From an uncultured Pseudoxanthomonas sp. (lineage in GTDB: Bacteria > Pseudomonadota > Gammaproteobacteria > Xanthomonadales > Xanthomonadaceae), in the NCBI GenBank assembly GCA_937975725.1, contig CALJUL010000025.1:1-64000 (forward strand): 64,000 bases of DNA. Direction: 5' to 3'. The notes below the pieces were generated by a model, which was given only the letters and a program-made list of their open reading frames with translations, did no database searches and was not told the origin of the DNA. Positions 8,529-16,293 of this stretch are shown in pieces (within the stretch, counting starts at the first letter, position 1; each line of letters starts with the position of its first letter). The translations under genes were made by a program, and so were the position numbers.

Positions 8529-8575
8529 GTCACAACTGTGACGCCCAACCCTCACATTTAACGAACAAATAACGA
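8529..8575. promoter_or_regulatory. Palindrome plus 11-bp-phased direct repeat between the two NlpC genes
   Basis: gtcacaactgtgac (8529-8542) is a palindrome with 6-bp arms. An A/T-rich stretch follows in which taacga occurs twice (8559-8564 and 8570-8575), spaced exactly 11 bases, one helical turn. The position, just after one gene and before the next, suggests a promoter and operator for the second hydrolase. No binding protein can be named. Confidence 0.35.
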
Positions 8576-8642
8576 TTTTTGAACCAAATCGGGGCCATTG
8601 GCCGTCATCATCGCCCCCCGATATCCGCTACTCCCGCCCCGC

Positions 8643-9431
8643 GTGACGACCGACGACGACCTGCCAACAGGCCAGCCTGCCGCCACCCATCGCCCGGTGC
8701 GAGGGGCCGCCCGCTTCCTTCTCTCCCTGGCCCTGGCCGCCGCGGCCAGTGCCGCCTGTGCCCAGAACCAGCCCGCCGCGCCCGCCGAAGGCGCCGCCGC
8801 CACGCCTTCGCCCGACGCGGTCATCGTGCCTCCGGCACCGGCGGCCAAGTCCATGACCGCCAGCGTGCGCGAGAAGGCCGCCGAGGCCGCCACCGCCACC
8901 CTGTCGGCCCTGCTGCCCCGCCTCGCCGCCAGCGAGACCCTGCCGCTGGTGGACCGCTCGGCCATGGTCGCCGGCGACATCGGCAAGCTGCTGGCCGCCT
9001 ACGACCTGAGCAAGGAAGGCGTGGTCTCCGAACAGGAACAACAGGGCGGCAAGGTGCAGGCTGTCCTGCAGCGCGCACTGGCCCTGATGGGCACGCCGTA
9101 CCGCTGGGGCGGCACGTCGCCCGACAGCGGCTTCGATTGCAGCGGGCTGGTCGGCTACGTCTTCCGCACCGCGCTGGGCATCGAACTGCCGCGCGTCTCG
9201 CGCGACATGGTCGCCCAGGCCGACGCCGAACTGGTCAGCAACCGCGACGAGCTGCGCCAGGGCGACCTGGTCTTCTTCGGCCTCAAGGGCCGCATCAACC
9301 ACGTGGGCATCTACGTGGGCGAAGGCCGCTTCCTGCATTCGCCCAGCCGCGGCAAGGACGTGCGGGTGGACAGCCTGATCACCGGCTACTGGGCCAACCG
9401 CTACATGAACGGGCGCCGCGTGGCGATGTGA
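8643..9431 (+). CDS. NlpC/P60 peptidoglycan endopeptidase, exported
   Basis: About 262 residues from the GTG at 8643. An N-terminal signal (ARFLLSLALAAAASAACAQ) is followed by an Ala/Pro-rich linker and a helical spacer of about 80 residues. The NlpC/P60 domain comes next, with catalytic Cys in GGTSPDSGFDCSGLVGYVF and His in INHVGIYVGEGRFLHSP. The catalytic blocks match the upstream paralogue closely, but this protein lacks a clear lipobox Cys at the right place (AACAQ is ambiguous) and has a longer N-terminal region. A TTG at 8598 would extend it by 15 residues without better signals. It is probably a periplasmic or wall-associated endopeptidase. A strong terminator follows. Confidence 0.88.
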   Translation: MTTDDDLPTGQPAATHRPVRGAARFLLSLALAAAASAACAQNQPAAPAEGAAATPSPDAVIVPPAPAAKSMTASVREKAAEAATATLSALLPRLAASETLPLVDRSAMVAGDIGKLLAAYDLSKEGVVSEQEQQGGKVQAVLQRALALMGTPYRWGGTSPDSGFDCSGLVGYVFRTALGIELPRVSRDMVAQADAELVSNRDELRQGDLVFFGLKGRINHVGIYVGEGRFLHSPSRGKDVRVDSLITGYWANRYMNGRRVAM

Positions 9432-9479
9432 AGCGCGGCCTGGTGCCGGATGGCGCCGCCGCTCCACGGATCGATTGCC

Positions 9480-9514
9480 GAAGGCCGCGCGACCAGCGCG
9501 GCCTTCTGCGTTTT
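9480..9514 (+). terminator. Rho-independent terminator after the NlpC pair
   Basis: gaaggccgcg and cgcggccttc form a perfect 10-bp stem around a 7-base loop (9480-9506), followed by tgcgtttt. It ends the plus-strand transcript before the convergent symporter gene. Confidence 0.8.
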
Positions 9515-9622
9515 CGGCCTTGCTGCTCGCCACGGGATACTGCCGGGGCACTGCCAAGGTTCCGCAGCCGACATGCACCGCATTGTCGAAGGGTTCTTCA
9601 AAGCGCGCGCACGTCCGCCGCA

Positions 9623-10894
9623 CTAGCCGACCGCCCCATCCTCCAGTCCCACGTTGGTCGAAGCGGCTTCGTAGACTTCCCGGTCGAGCAGGCCGGTTTC
9701 CTTCGCCACCAGCACCGGCACCAGCATCTGGCCGGTCACGTTGGTCATGGTGCGCATCATGTCGAGGATGCGGTCGATCGCCACCAGCAGGCCGATGCCC
9801 TCCAGCGGCAGGTTGGCCGCGCTCAGCACCAGCGTGACCATCACCGTCGCCGTGCCCGGCACGCCGGCGGTGCCGAAGCTGCCCAGCACCGAGGCCAGCA
9901 GGATGACGAAGTACTGGTTCACCGACAGGTCCAGTCCGAAGTACTGCGCCACGAAGATCGACGTCAGCGCCGGGTAGATTGCGCCGCAGCCGTCCATCTT
10001 GATGCTGGCGCCCAGCGGCACCGCGAAGGCGGCGTAGTCCTTGTCCACGCCCAGATTGTGGGTGACGCTGCGGATCGCCGCCGGCATGGAAGCAAAGCTG
10101 GACGAACTGACGAACGCCACCTGCATGCCCGGCGCGGCGCCGCGGAAGAACTTCCACGGGTTCAGCCCGTGCGCCAGCAGCAGGCTGCCGTACACCACCA
10201 CGATATGCAGCGCGCAGGCCAGGTACAGTGCGCCGATATAGCTGCCCAGCGGCAGCAGCTTCTCGAAGCCGTAGGCGCCCACCAGCGCGCCGATCAGGCC
10301 GAAGGTGCCCAGCGGCGTCATCTCCAGCACGAAGCGGGTGACCTGCACCATGGTGTCGCTGGCCTCGCCGGCCAGCTTGCGCAGGCCAGCGCTGCGCTCG
10401 CCCAGCTTGACCAGGGCGAAGCCGAGCAGGCCGGCGAAGAAGATCACCTGCAGGATCTTGCCTTCGGTCAGCGCCCTGAACGGATTGGCCGGCACGATGT
10501 CCAGCAGCACCTGCACCGGCGTGGGCACTTCGCGCACCTGGTAGTCCGGCGCCATCATCAGCCCGGTCAGCCCCTTGCCCGGCTGCACCACCCAGCCCAC
10601 CGCCAGGCCCACGCACACCGCCAGCGCCGCCGTCACCGCGAACCACAGGAAGGTGCGCCCGCCCAGCGCCGCGACGGACTTCTGCCCATGCAGGCTGGAC
10701 ACCGCGTTGACCACGGCGAAGAACACCAGTGGCACCGCGATCATCTTGATCAGGGTCACGTACAGGTCGCCCAGCGGCTTGAGCCAGGTCTCCGCGGCCG
10801 GCCCCATCAGCCAGCCTGCGAGCGCGCCCAGCACGAAGCCGGCCACGACGCGCTGCCAGAACGGAATCTTCAACCAGGCCGACACCAGCTTCAT
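9623..10894 (-). CDS. Dicarboxylate/amino acid:cation symporter (DAACS family)
   Basis: A 423-residue inner-membrane carrier of the GltP/DctA family, which imports C4-dicarboxylates or acidic amino acids with protons or sodium. The family's serine-rich reentrant loop appears as FVSSSSFASMPAAIRS. The second hairpin and binding region include KMDGCGAIYPALTSIFVAQ and LGSFGTAGVPGTATVM. The C-terminal motif is IDRILDMMRTMTNVTG, with the substrate-contacting Asp and Asn. The ATG at 10894 (MKLVSAWLKIPFWQR) is preferred over a start 17 codons upstream because it matches family N-termini. It converges with the NlpC gene. The substrate (glutamate/aspartate or dicarboxylate) is not decided. Confidence 0.9.
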   Translation of the reverse strand: MKLVSAWLKIPFWQRVVAGFVLGALAGWLMGPAAETWLKPLGDLYVTLIKMIAVPLVFFAVVNAVSSLHGQKSVAALGGRTFLWFAVTAALAVCVGLAVGWVVQPGKGLTGLMMAPDYQVREVPTPVQVLLDIVPANPFRALTEGKILQVIFFAGLLGFALVKLGERSAGLRKLAGEASDTMVQVTRFVLEMTPLGTFGLIGALVGAYGFEKLLPLGSYIGALYLACALHIVVVYGSLLLAHGLNPWKFFRGAAPGMQVAFVSSSSFASMPAAIRSVTHNLGVDKDYAAFAVPLGASIKMDGCGAIYPALTSIFVAQYFGLDLSVNQYFVILLASVLGSFGTAGVPGTATVMVTLVLSAANLPLEGIGLLVAIDRILDMMRTMTNVTGQMLVPVLVAKETGLLDREVYEAASTNVGLEDGAVG

Positions 10895-11016
10895 CCAACG
10901 CGACTCGGGGAAACGGACGCGACACCTTAGCCCATGGCCCTCCACGGGGCGAGCTTGCGGGCGGAATGGCGGGTGTCATGAACAGGACACTGCACGGGCG
11001 GCATAATGGGACGACC

Positions 11017-12729
11017 ATGACTCCCCCGTTCGCCATGTCCCTGCGCCCCTTCGCATCGCCCTTCGCCGGCCTCGCCCTGCTCACCTTCCTCGCCGGCTGC
11101 GCCAGCCTGCCGTCCGCCTCTTCCCCTGCCGTCGCCGTCGACGTGCCGCCCGTGGCGCACCCACAGGGCGAAACGCCGCAATGGTGGTACCGCAGCGGTG
11201 CGGCGAAGGCGGCCGCCAACGGCGCTATGAGCGGCAAGGCCAGGAACGTGATCGTCTTCCTCGGCGACGGCATGAGCCTGACCACGGTCGCCGCCGCACG
11301 CATCCTCGAAGGCCAGCGCAAGGGCACGCCGGGCGAAGAGAACCTGCTGAGCTGGGAGCGCTTCCCGCACACCGCCTTCAGCAAGACCTACAACACCGAT
11401 TCGCAGACGCCGGATTCGGCCGGCACCATGACCGCGGTCGCCACCGGGGTGAAGACCCACATGGGCGCCATCGGCGTGTCCGCCGGGCGCAAGGGCGAAT
11501 GCACCCCGGACGGCTCCAAGGACCTGCTGAGCTGGCTGACCCTGGCCGACAGCGCCGGCCTGGCCACCGGCATCGTCACCACCGCGCGCCTGACCCACGC
11601 CACCCCGGCGGCGACCTACGCGCACGCCTCGCATCGCGACTGGGAGAACGACACGGACCTGCCGGCCGAAGCCGTCGCCGCAGGCTGCACCGACATCGCC
11701 CGGCAACTGCTCGCCTCCGCGCGCTACGGGCGCGGCCCGACCGTCGCCCTGGCCGGCGGCCGCGGCGAATTCCTGCCCGCGGACGTACGCGACCCCGAAT
11801 ACGACGACAAGGTCGGCCAGCGCCTGGACGGCCGCAACCTGGTGGCCGAATGGCAGCAGGCCCATCCGCAGGGCGCCTACGTCTGGAACACGCGCCAGTT
11901 GCACGCCGCCGCCGGCGCGCCGCAACTGCTGGGCCTGTTCGAATACGACCACATGCAGTTCGAGCACGAGCGCCGCAAGGACGACGACGGCGAGCCCTCG
12001 CTGGCCGAACTGACCCGCACCGCCATCCGCACCCTGTCGCGCGATCCGGAAGGCTTCGTGCTGCTGGTGGAAGGCGCGCGCATCGACCACGCCAACCACT
12101 ACGGCAACGCCTACCGCGCGCTCGACGAGACCATCGCCATGTCGCAGGCAGTGGAAGCGGCGCTGGAGGCCACCTCGCGCGAGGACACCCTGATCCTAGT
12201 CACCGCCGACCATTCGCATACGCTCAACTTCGTCGGCTACCCGGTGCGCGGCAATCCCATCCTGGGCAAGGTGCGCGGCCAGGGCGGCGAGGACGACACC
12301 CCCGGCAACCTGGCCCGCGACCAGACCGGCCACACCTTCACCACCCTCAGCTACGCCAACGGTCCCGGCTACACCGGCGCCAGCAATCGCCAGCCGGCCG
12401 GTCCCAAGCGGTTTCTCCACGCCCCCAGCAGCGTCGAACCCGCCGACGGCCGCCCCGACCTGGACCACGTGGACACCGAGCATCCGGACTACCTGCAGGA
12501 AGCTCTGGTGCCGCTGAAGTCCGAATCCCACGGCGGCGAAGACGTCGGCATCTGGGCCATCGGCCCCGGCAGCGAAGCCGTCCGCGGCACCGTCGAGCAG
12601 AACACCATCTACCACTTCATCGTCCAGGCCACGCCCAAGCTGCGCGCAAGACTCTGCACCGCCGGCACCTGCGACGCGAACGGCGTGCCGGTGGAACTGC
12701 CGAAACCGGCGGATTTCGAGAAAAAGTGA
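11017..12729 (+). CDS. Alkaline phosphatase (PhoA family), lipoprotein
   Basis: About 570 residues. A signal with LAGC lipobox (near residue 29) is followed by the alkaline phosphatase fold. Metal and nucleophile region: NVIVFLGDGMSLTTV supplies the first Asp. TDSQTPDSAGTMTAVATGVKT contains the DSAG nucleophile serine. VEGARIDHANHYGN and VTADHSHTLNF carry the further Asp and His ligands, and GHTFTTLSY follows. It probably releases inorganic phosphate from monoesters at the cell surface. The ATG at 11017 fits the signal peptide; starts at 10966 or 11035 are possible. It converges with the transporter of the peptide-export island, with only 37 bases between stops. Confidence 0.92.
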   Translation: MTPPFAMSLRPFASPFAGLALLTFLAGCASLPSASSPAVAVDVPPVAHPQGETPQWWYRSGAAKAAANGAMSGKARNVIVFLGDGMSLTTVAAARILEGQRKGTPGEENLLSWERFPHTAFSKTYNTDSQTPDSAGTMTAVATGVKTHMGAIGVSAGRKGECTPDGSKDLLSWLTLADSAGLATGIVTTARLTHATPAATYAHASHRDWENDTDLPAEAVAAGCTDIARQLLASARYGRGPTVALAGGRGEFLPADVRDPEYDDKVGQRLDGRNLVAEWQQAHPQGAYVWNTRQLHAAAGAPQLLGLFEYDHMQFEHERRKDDDGEPSLAELTRTAIRTLSRDPEGFVLLVEGARIDHANHYGNAYRALDETIAMSQAVEAALEATSREDTLILVTADHSHTLNFVGYPVRGNPILGKVRGQGGEDDTPGNLARDQTGHTFTTLSYANGPGYTGASNRQPAGPKRFLHAPSSVEPADGRPDLDHVDTEHPDYLQEALVPLKSESHGGEDVGIWAIGPGSEAVRGTVEQNTIYHFIVQATPKLRARLCTAGTCDANGVPVELPKPADFEKK

Positions 12730-12766
12730 TTCCGCCCACGGGGTTGCAGGTATCCCGCTCCTGCGG

Positions 12767-14878
12767 TCAGACGGGTGCCACAGCAACTTCCGGAACCGGT
12801 GATTGCGGCCGGATCTCCTGCACGACCCGCCCCTGCTCCATCACCAGCACGCGATCCGCACTGGCGATGGTTTCCGGACGATGGGCGACGATCACCTTGG
12901 TCAACTTCAGCGCCTTCACGGCATCGTTGACCAGCCGCTCCTTCATGACATCGAGGTGGCTGGTCGCTTCGTCCAGGAACAGCAGTTTCGGATTGCGATA
13001 CAAAGCCCGCGCCAGGATCACGCGCTGCTTCTGCCCACCCGACAGCGAACTGCCCATGTCGCCGATCAGGCTGTGATAGCCCATCGGCATCGCGGCGATC
13101 TCGTCATGTACGGCAGCCAATCGCGCTGCGTGTTCGATACGTGCCTGGTCCATCTCCGGGTCGAAGAAGCTGATGTTGTCAGCCACGCTGCCGGCGAATA
13201 ACTGGTCGTCCTGCATGACGGCACCGATGATCGTGCGGACATTGCGAGGGCCGATCTTGTGAAGGTCGTGCCCACCGACCCGGATACAACCCTGCGTGGG
13301 CGGCAGTAGACCCAGCAGCAGCTTGACCAGTGTGGTCTTGCCACAACCCGAGGCGCCGATGATCGCCACGGACTCCCCGGCCTCGATCGCGAAACTGCAG
13401 TCCTTCAGCACCCACTGCTCGCCCTCGCCGTAGCGGAAGGAAAGGTTCTCCACTTCGATCCATATGCTGGCCGGGGGTGGCGCCTCAGGCTGACCGGAGT
13501 ACTCCTCCGGCGGCGTCAACACGATGTCGGCCAGTCGTTCGCCGTGCAGGCGCAGCATGCGGAACTCGATCCACTTGTCGATCAGCGCCGCCATGCGGCC
13601 AGCGAACTGGTCCTTGTAGGCCAGATAGGCGATCAGCATGCCGACCGAGAACACGTTCTGCAGCGCAAGCGTGGCGCCGATCCAGATCACGGCGATGCGT
13701 TCGATGCCGAACACCAGTTGGCTGGCACTGTTGAACCCCAACCCCATGCGCGCCAGTCGCACTTCCTGGTTGACGGTGTCGTGCATCAGGTTATCGTAGG
13801 TGCTGCGGCGTTGAGACTCCTCGCCCGCCACCTTCAGGCTCTGCATCCCGCGCAACGATTCCAACAGGTGCGTCTGCTGCTTGGCGCCCGCGATCAGTTG
13901 CTGCTCGGTACGATCGCGGACGGGTTGGTAGGCGATGGCACGGATGCCTAGGTACAGGACGACTGCCAGCAGCGTCACCAGCGCCAGCTTCCAGCTATAG
14001 AACAGCATCAGTCCCAAGGTAACCACGGCCATCAGGCCATCGATGATGGCTTCGACGAAGCTGGTGGTCAGGGTGCGCTGGATAGCCTGTACCGACGACA
14101 TTCGCGAGGTGATGTCGCCGAGATGCCGCTTCTCGAAATAGTCCAGCGGCAGTCTGAGCAGGTGGGCGAACACGTTGCCCATCCATTGCAGGCCCAGCCG
14201 AGACGAGAGGTAGACCACGGACCAGCCGCGAAGCACGCCAATGCCGATCTGCAGGACCAGTGCCAACCCAAAACCCAGTCCCAGGACCATCAGCAGGTCT
14301 TGATCGGCCGACACCAGCACCTGGTCCACCACCCACTGCATGTAGAACGGCGCCAGCACCACGAACACCTGCAGCGCCACAGACAGCAGCAGGATCTGCC
14401 CTAGTGCCCGCCAAAGGCCACGGATGGGGCCAGTCAGTTGTCTCGCCGTTACCCCAGGCGCAGCCTTCTGCGGCTTGAACTCAGCCGTGGGCATAAGTTC
14501 CAGCGCCACGCCGGTGAAGTGATCGGAGACCTCGGACAGCGAGAGTTTGCGCTCGCCGATGGCCGGATCGAGGATAGTGACTTTGTCCTTGCCGACTTTC
14601 GCCAGCACCACGAAGTGGTTCAGGTCCCAGTGCAGCACGCACGGCAGCTTGAGCTTGCCCAGGTCGTCCATGTCCAGCCGCAACGGACGCGCACTGAAAC
14701 CCAGTTGCTGGGCGATGTGTACCAGGTGGTTGAGCTTGGCACCTTTGAGGGACAGCGGAAAACGATGGCGCATTTCCGCCAAGCCGAGGCGCATACCGTA
14801 TGCACCAGCCACCGTGATCAAGGAAGCGAGACCGCACTCTGCGGCCTCGGACTGAATGATCGCCTTCATCTCCGTCAT
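12767..14878 (-). CDS. Peptidase-containing ABC transporter (C39 peptidase/bacteriocin exporter)
   Basis: A 703-residue PCAT that cuts double-glycine leaders and exports the freed peptide. Domain 1 is the C39 cysteine peptidase (residues about 1-125), with Cys15 in SEAAECGLASL, His88 in LNHFVVL and Asp104 in ILDPAIG, so the catalytic triad looks intact. Next come about six membrane segments (about 165-430). The C-terminal ATPase has a Walker A GASGCGKTT, signature LSGGQKQR, Walker B LLFLDEA and switch His in VIVAHRPET. It is the last gene of a minus-strand cluster of GG-leader peptides and an HlyD adaptor, which provides matching cargo and partner. A TolC-type channel must come from elsewhere. 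Function is firm; cargo assignment is inference from position. Confidence 0.95.
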   Translation of the reverse strand: MTEMKAIIQSEAAECGLASLITVAGAYGMRLGLAEMRHRFPLSLKGAKLNHLVHIAQQLGFSARPLRLDMDDLGKLKLPCVLHWDLNHFVVLAKVGKDKVTILDPAIGERKLSLSEVSDHFTGVALELMPTAEFKPQKAAPGVTARQLTGPIRGLWRALGQILLLSVALQVFVVLAPFYMQWVVDQVLVSADQDLLMVLGLGFGLALVLQIGIGVLRGWSVVYLSSRLGLQWMGNVFAHLLRLPLDYFEKRHLGDITSRMSSVQAIQRTLTTSFVEAIIDGLMAVVTLGLMLFYSWKLALVTLLAVVLYLGIRAIAYQPVRDRTEQQLIAGAKQQTHLLESLRGMQSLKVAGEESQRRSTYDNLMHDTVNQEVRLARMGLGFNSASQLVFGIERIAVIWIGATLALQNVFSVGMLIAYLAYKDQFAGRMAALIDKWIEFRMLRLHGERLADIVLTPPEEYSGQPEAPPPASIWIEVENLSFRYGEGEQWVLKDCSFAIEAGESVAIIGASGCGKTTLVKLLLGLLPPTQGCIRVGGHDLHKIGPRNVRTIIGAVMQDDQLFAGSVADNISFFDPEMDQARIEHAARLAAVHDEIAAMPMGYHSLIGDMGSSLSGGQKQRVILARALYRNPKLLFLDEATSHLDVMKERLVNDAVKALKLTKVIVAHRPETIASADRVLVMEQGRVVQEIRPQSPVPEVAVAPV

Positions 14879-14991
14879 GGCTTGAGAGCCACGCCCCTCC
14901 TTGGCATCCGACTATTTGAAATCCACTGCAAATAACACGCTAAAAGAATCCTTGAAGCGCTTCCGAATCTCCGTATCGATCTAATCAAAAA

Positions 14992-15153
14992 TTAATTCCC
15001 GACATCGGAGACTCTACTCTCCGACAAGCTCTGTGCTCTCAAATTATCTCTTTCCGCCATGCGCTCACCAAGAATCAATCCTAAAAAGAAAGCGAAAACG
15101 GATATTAATACTGCAGCAAATATTGCAATTGAAGCCATTTTTTTCTTGGGCAT
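14992..15153 (-). CDS. Small single-span membrane protein of the peptide island
   Basis: A 53-residue protein. A basic start (MPKKKMAS) precedes a strong membrane segment (about residues 7-28), then GERMAERDNLRAQ and a polar tail. There is no double-glycine leader. The block MAERDN recurs exactly in the neighbouring GG-leader peptide (15218-15373), directly after its own hydrophobic segment, so the two genes look related. The ATG at 15153 has ggtgat 5 bases upstream; an earlier ATG at 15192 lies inside a hairpin and is not favoured. Candidate roles are an immunity protein mimicking the peptide, or a leaderless member of the peptide family. Neither is proven. Confidence 0.65.
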   Translation of the reverse strand: MPKKKMASIAIFAAVLISVFAFFLGLILGERMAERDNLRAQSLSESRVSDVGN

Positions 15154-15173
15154 AATAATCACCAAATTTTTGC

Positions 15174-15203
15174 CCCCCGCGGATGTATACACATCCGCGG
15201 GGG
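15174..15203. promoter_or_regulatory. 13-bp-stem hairpin between two island genes
   Basis: ccccgcggatgt and acatccgcgggg (with one more C-G pair outside) form a 13-bp stem around a 4-base loop. On the plus strand it is followed by gactatttttt, a T-tract, so it would terminate plus-strand transcription. On the minus strand, the coding direction here, it is followed by gcaaaaa rather than T's. In the coding direction it is more likely an RNA processing, stabilising or partial-readthrough element between the precursor peptide and the small membrane protein. Confidence 0.6.
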
Positions 15204-15217
15204 ACTATTTTTTAGCC

Positions 15218-15373
15218 TTACTTCGTTTGTGCGTTGTCTCGCTCCGCCATATTAGCCCCCAAATACGCACCAGCAGCGGCTGTAGCGAGCACGATGGTGA
15301 CTGCGGCACCAATCAGTGTCGGAACGAGACCACCTGCAACATGCTGAGTCTCATCTTGAGTTAGCTCTTTCAT
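15218..15373 (-). CDS. Double-glycine-leader peptide C (bacteriocin-like precursor)
   Basis: A 51-residue precursor. The leader MKELTQDETQHVAGG (residues 1-15) has the hydrophobic spacing and terminal GG expected of C39-peptidase substrates. The predicted mature peptide has 36 residues: LVPTLIGAAVTIVLATAAAG, a hydrophobic Gly/Ala-rich helix, and a polar tail containing MAERDN. The gene begins 10 bases after the stop of peptide B, so translation is probably coupled. The ATG at 15373 has gagcgg 6 bases upstream; an alternative ATG two codons earlier (15379) gives MTMKEL. Small helical peptides of this form are typical of class II bacteriocins, often acting in pairs. Activity is inferred. Confidence 0.8.
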   Translation of the reverse strand: MKELTQDETQHVAGGLVPTLIGAAVTIVLATAAAGAYLGANMAERDNAQTK

Positions 15374-15383
15374 AGTCATCCGC

Positions 15384-15545
15384 TCAGCAATCACGCTTTG
15401 AATAGTAGGAAGCAATCGCCGCCACGCCCATCAGCGGACTCACAGCGAAAATGACAGCGATTTCCACCTTAGTGGCTGTCGACATCTCGCACTTCTCCAA
15501 GCCTCCATCGATGGAGCACAACTCATTAAAAGTAAGTTCACGCAT
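15384..15545 (-). CDS. Double-glycine-leader peptide B (bacteriocin-like precursor)
   Basis: A 53-residue precursor. The leader MRELTFNELCSIDGG (residues 1-15) is a textbook GG leader. The predicted mature part has 38 residues and runs LEKCEMSTATKVEIAVIFAV, then SPLMGVAAIASYYSKRDC. It has a hydrophobic central segment and cysteines near both ends (mature positions 4 and 38), so a disulfide or ring is possible. A good aaaggag lies upstream of the ATG at 15545. The tail SKRD resembles the MAERD of the two downstream small proteins. The upstream leader RNA matches that of peptide A. The stop is followed at once by peptide C. Confidence 0.82.
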   Translation of the reverse strand: MRELTFNELCSIDGGLEKCEMSTATKVEIAVIFAVSPLMGVAAIASYYSKRDC

Positions 15546-15620
15546 TTTAAGTACAACTCCTTTTGAGTGACGCAGTTCCCCTGCATCATGGACCGGGAAC
15601 ACACCCGGCAATTCATGTCC
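15546..15620 (-). promoter_or_regulatory. Structured leader upstream of peptide B (copy 2)
   Basis: Read on the minus strand, this leader contains attgccgggtgtgttcccgg (near-palindrome at 15593-15608), then gcaggggaactgc (small hairpin, 15571-15585), then aaaggag before the ATG. The same order and much of the same sequence occur before peptide A at 16294-16366. The palindrome edge is 47 bases from the start codon here and 45 there. It could be an operator or a 5' UTR element. Confidence 0.65.
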
Positions 15621-15668
15621 CTGTCTGGCGAGGCTAACAGCAAAAAGCTCGCCCTAGTCTTAATCGCC

Positions 15669-16142
15669 TTAAACGGCACTCTTGACGTCCTCAACCAGCT
15701 CCTGGCTAACGCTCTTCACTTTCCCCACTGATACGGTTGCCAAAGCGCATACCATTCTTGTTGCATTCCCGAAACTTACCGTTCCTGTTCGCGGCTCCAC
15801 GCGATATGCCCGTCCGTACACGACCTCATTCGGCTTCGCAGCAAAGCGGGCAACGTAAATACCATCTTCGCGAGTGATGGCATGCATGAATGGCTTGCGC
15901 TTCCCCGCGCGATACAGGGCTACATCAGCGCCCGCGACGACCTGTCCCTTCCCGTACGTCACAGGAGACACCACCTCGCATGTTGAATCGTCGATCATGC
16001 GAGCGGAAGCTCCGCCCAGCGCTGCCACTTCTTCCGGCGAGAGCAGCGGCACTGGCGGCTCATCCGCCAGCACCGGTGAGCATGCCAGCAGTAGCGCCGG
16101 CAGCAGTCGGCGAACCGTGACGGAACTCGGCTCAGCGACCAC
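15669..16142 (-). CDS. Exported protein of unknown function in the peptide island
   Basis: About 157 residues from a GTG at 16140-16142. The N-terminus VTVRRLLPALLLACSPVLA is a signal peptide, probably cleaved before DEPPVP. A Cys occurs within it but not at a convincing lipobox. The mature domain (about 130 residues) contains DDSTCEVVSPVTYGKGQVV and a late Cys in TRMVCALATV, so one disulfide is possible. I do not recognise a family. The start overlaps the end of peptide A by 11 bases in another frame, implying coupling. As the only soluble exported protein of the island it may assist folding, immunity or envelope docking of the peptides (inference). Confidence 0.7.
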   Translation of the reverse strand: MVAEPSSVTVRRLLPALLLACSPVLADEPPVPLLSPEEVAALGGASARMIDDSTCEVVSPVTYGKGQVVAGADVALYRAGKRKPFMHAITREDGIYVARFAAKPNEVVYGRAYRVEPRTGTVSFGNATRMVCALATVSVGKVKSVSQELVEDVKSAV

Positions 16143-16293
16143 GAACCGCCTGCTGACGCTCACGCTCCTGGAGCATCTCCAGGAACTGCTGAATTTCCCA
16201 CTCCGTCTGCTGACGGTCCTGACCCGGATAATTGGGTGCCTCGCCGACGCCACCACTCACACCGCCCAACTCTTCCATATTCAATCCACGCAT
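16132..16293 (-). CDS. Double-glycine-leader peptide A (hydrophilic, unusual)
   Basis: A 53-residue open frame. The ATG at 16293 has aaaggag 7 bases upstream. The leader MRGLNMEELGGVSGG (residues 1-15) fits the GG type. The predicted mature 38 residues begin VGEAPNYPGQDRQQ and continue WEIQQFLEMLQERERQQAVR. This is a charged, glutamine-rich amphipathic helix, not the hydrophobic helix of peptides B and C. Such a peptide could be an inducing signal, an export-coupled regulator or a precursor modified later, rather than a pore former (inference). Its leader RNA matches that of peptide B, and it overlaps the next gene by 11 bases. It is short and easily missed by gene callers. Confidence 0.75.
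   Translation of the reverse strand: MRGLNMEELGGVSGGVGEAPNYPGQDRQQTEWEIQQFLEMLQERERQQAVRGR

Noticed and set aside
15174..15203. Classical terminator of the peptide operon
   Set aside because: The T-tract follows the stem only on the plus strand, while the genes are read on the minus strand.
15440..15694. An 84-codon Cys- and Met-containing frame overlapping peptide B
   Set aside because: It starts within the conserved leader palindrome and reads peptide B out of frame; it lacks a ribosome site and a sensible pattern.
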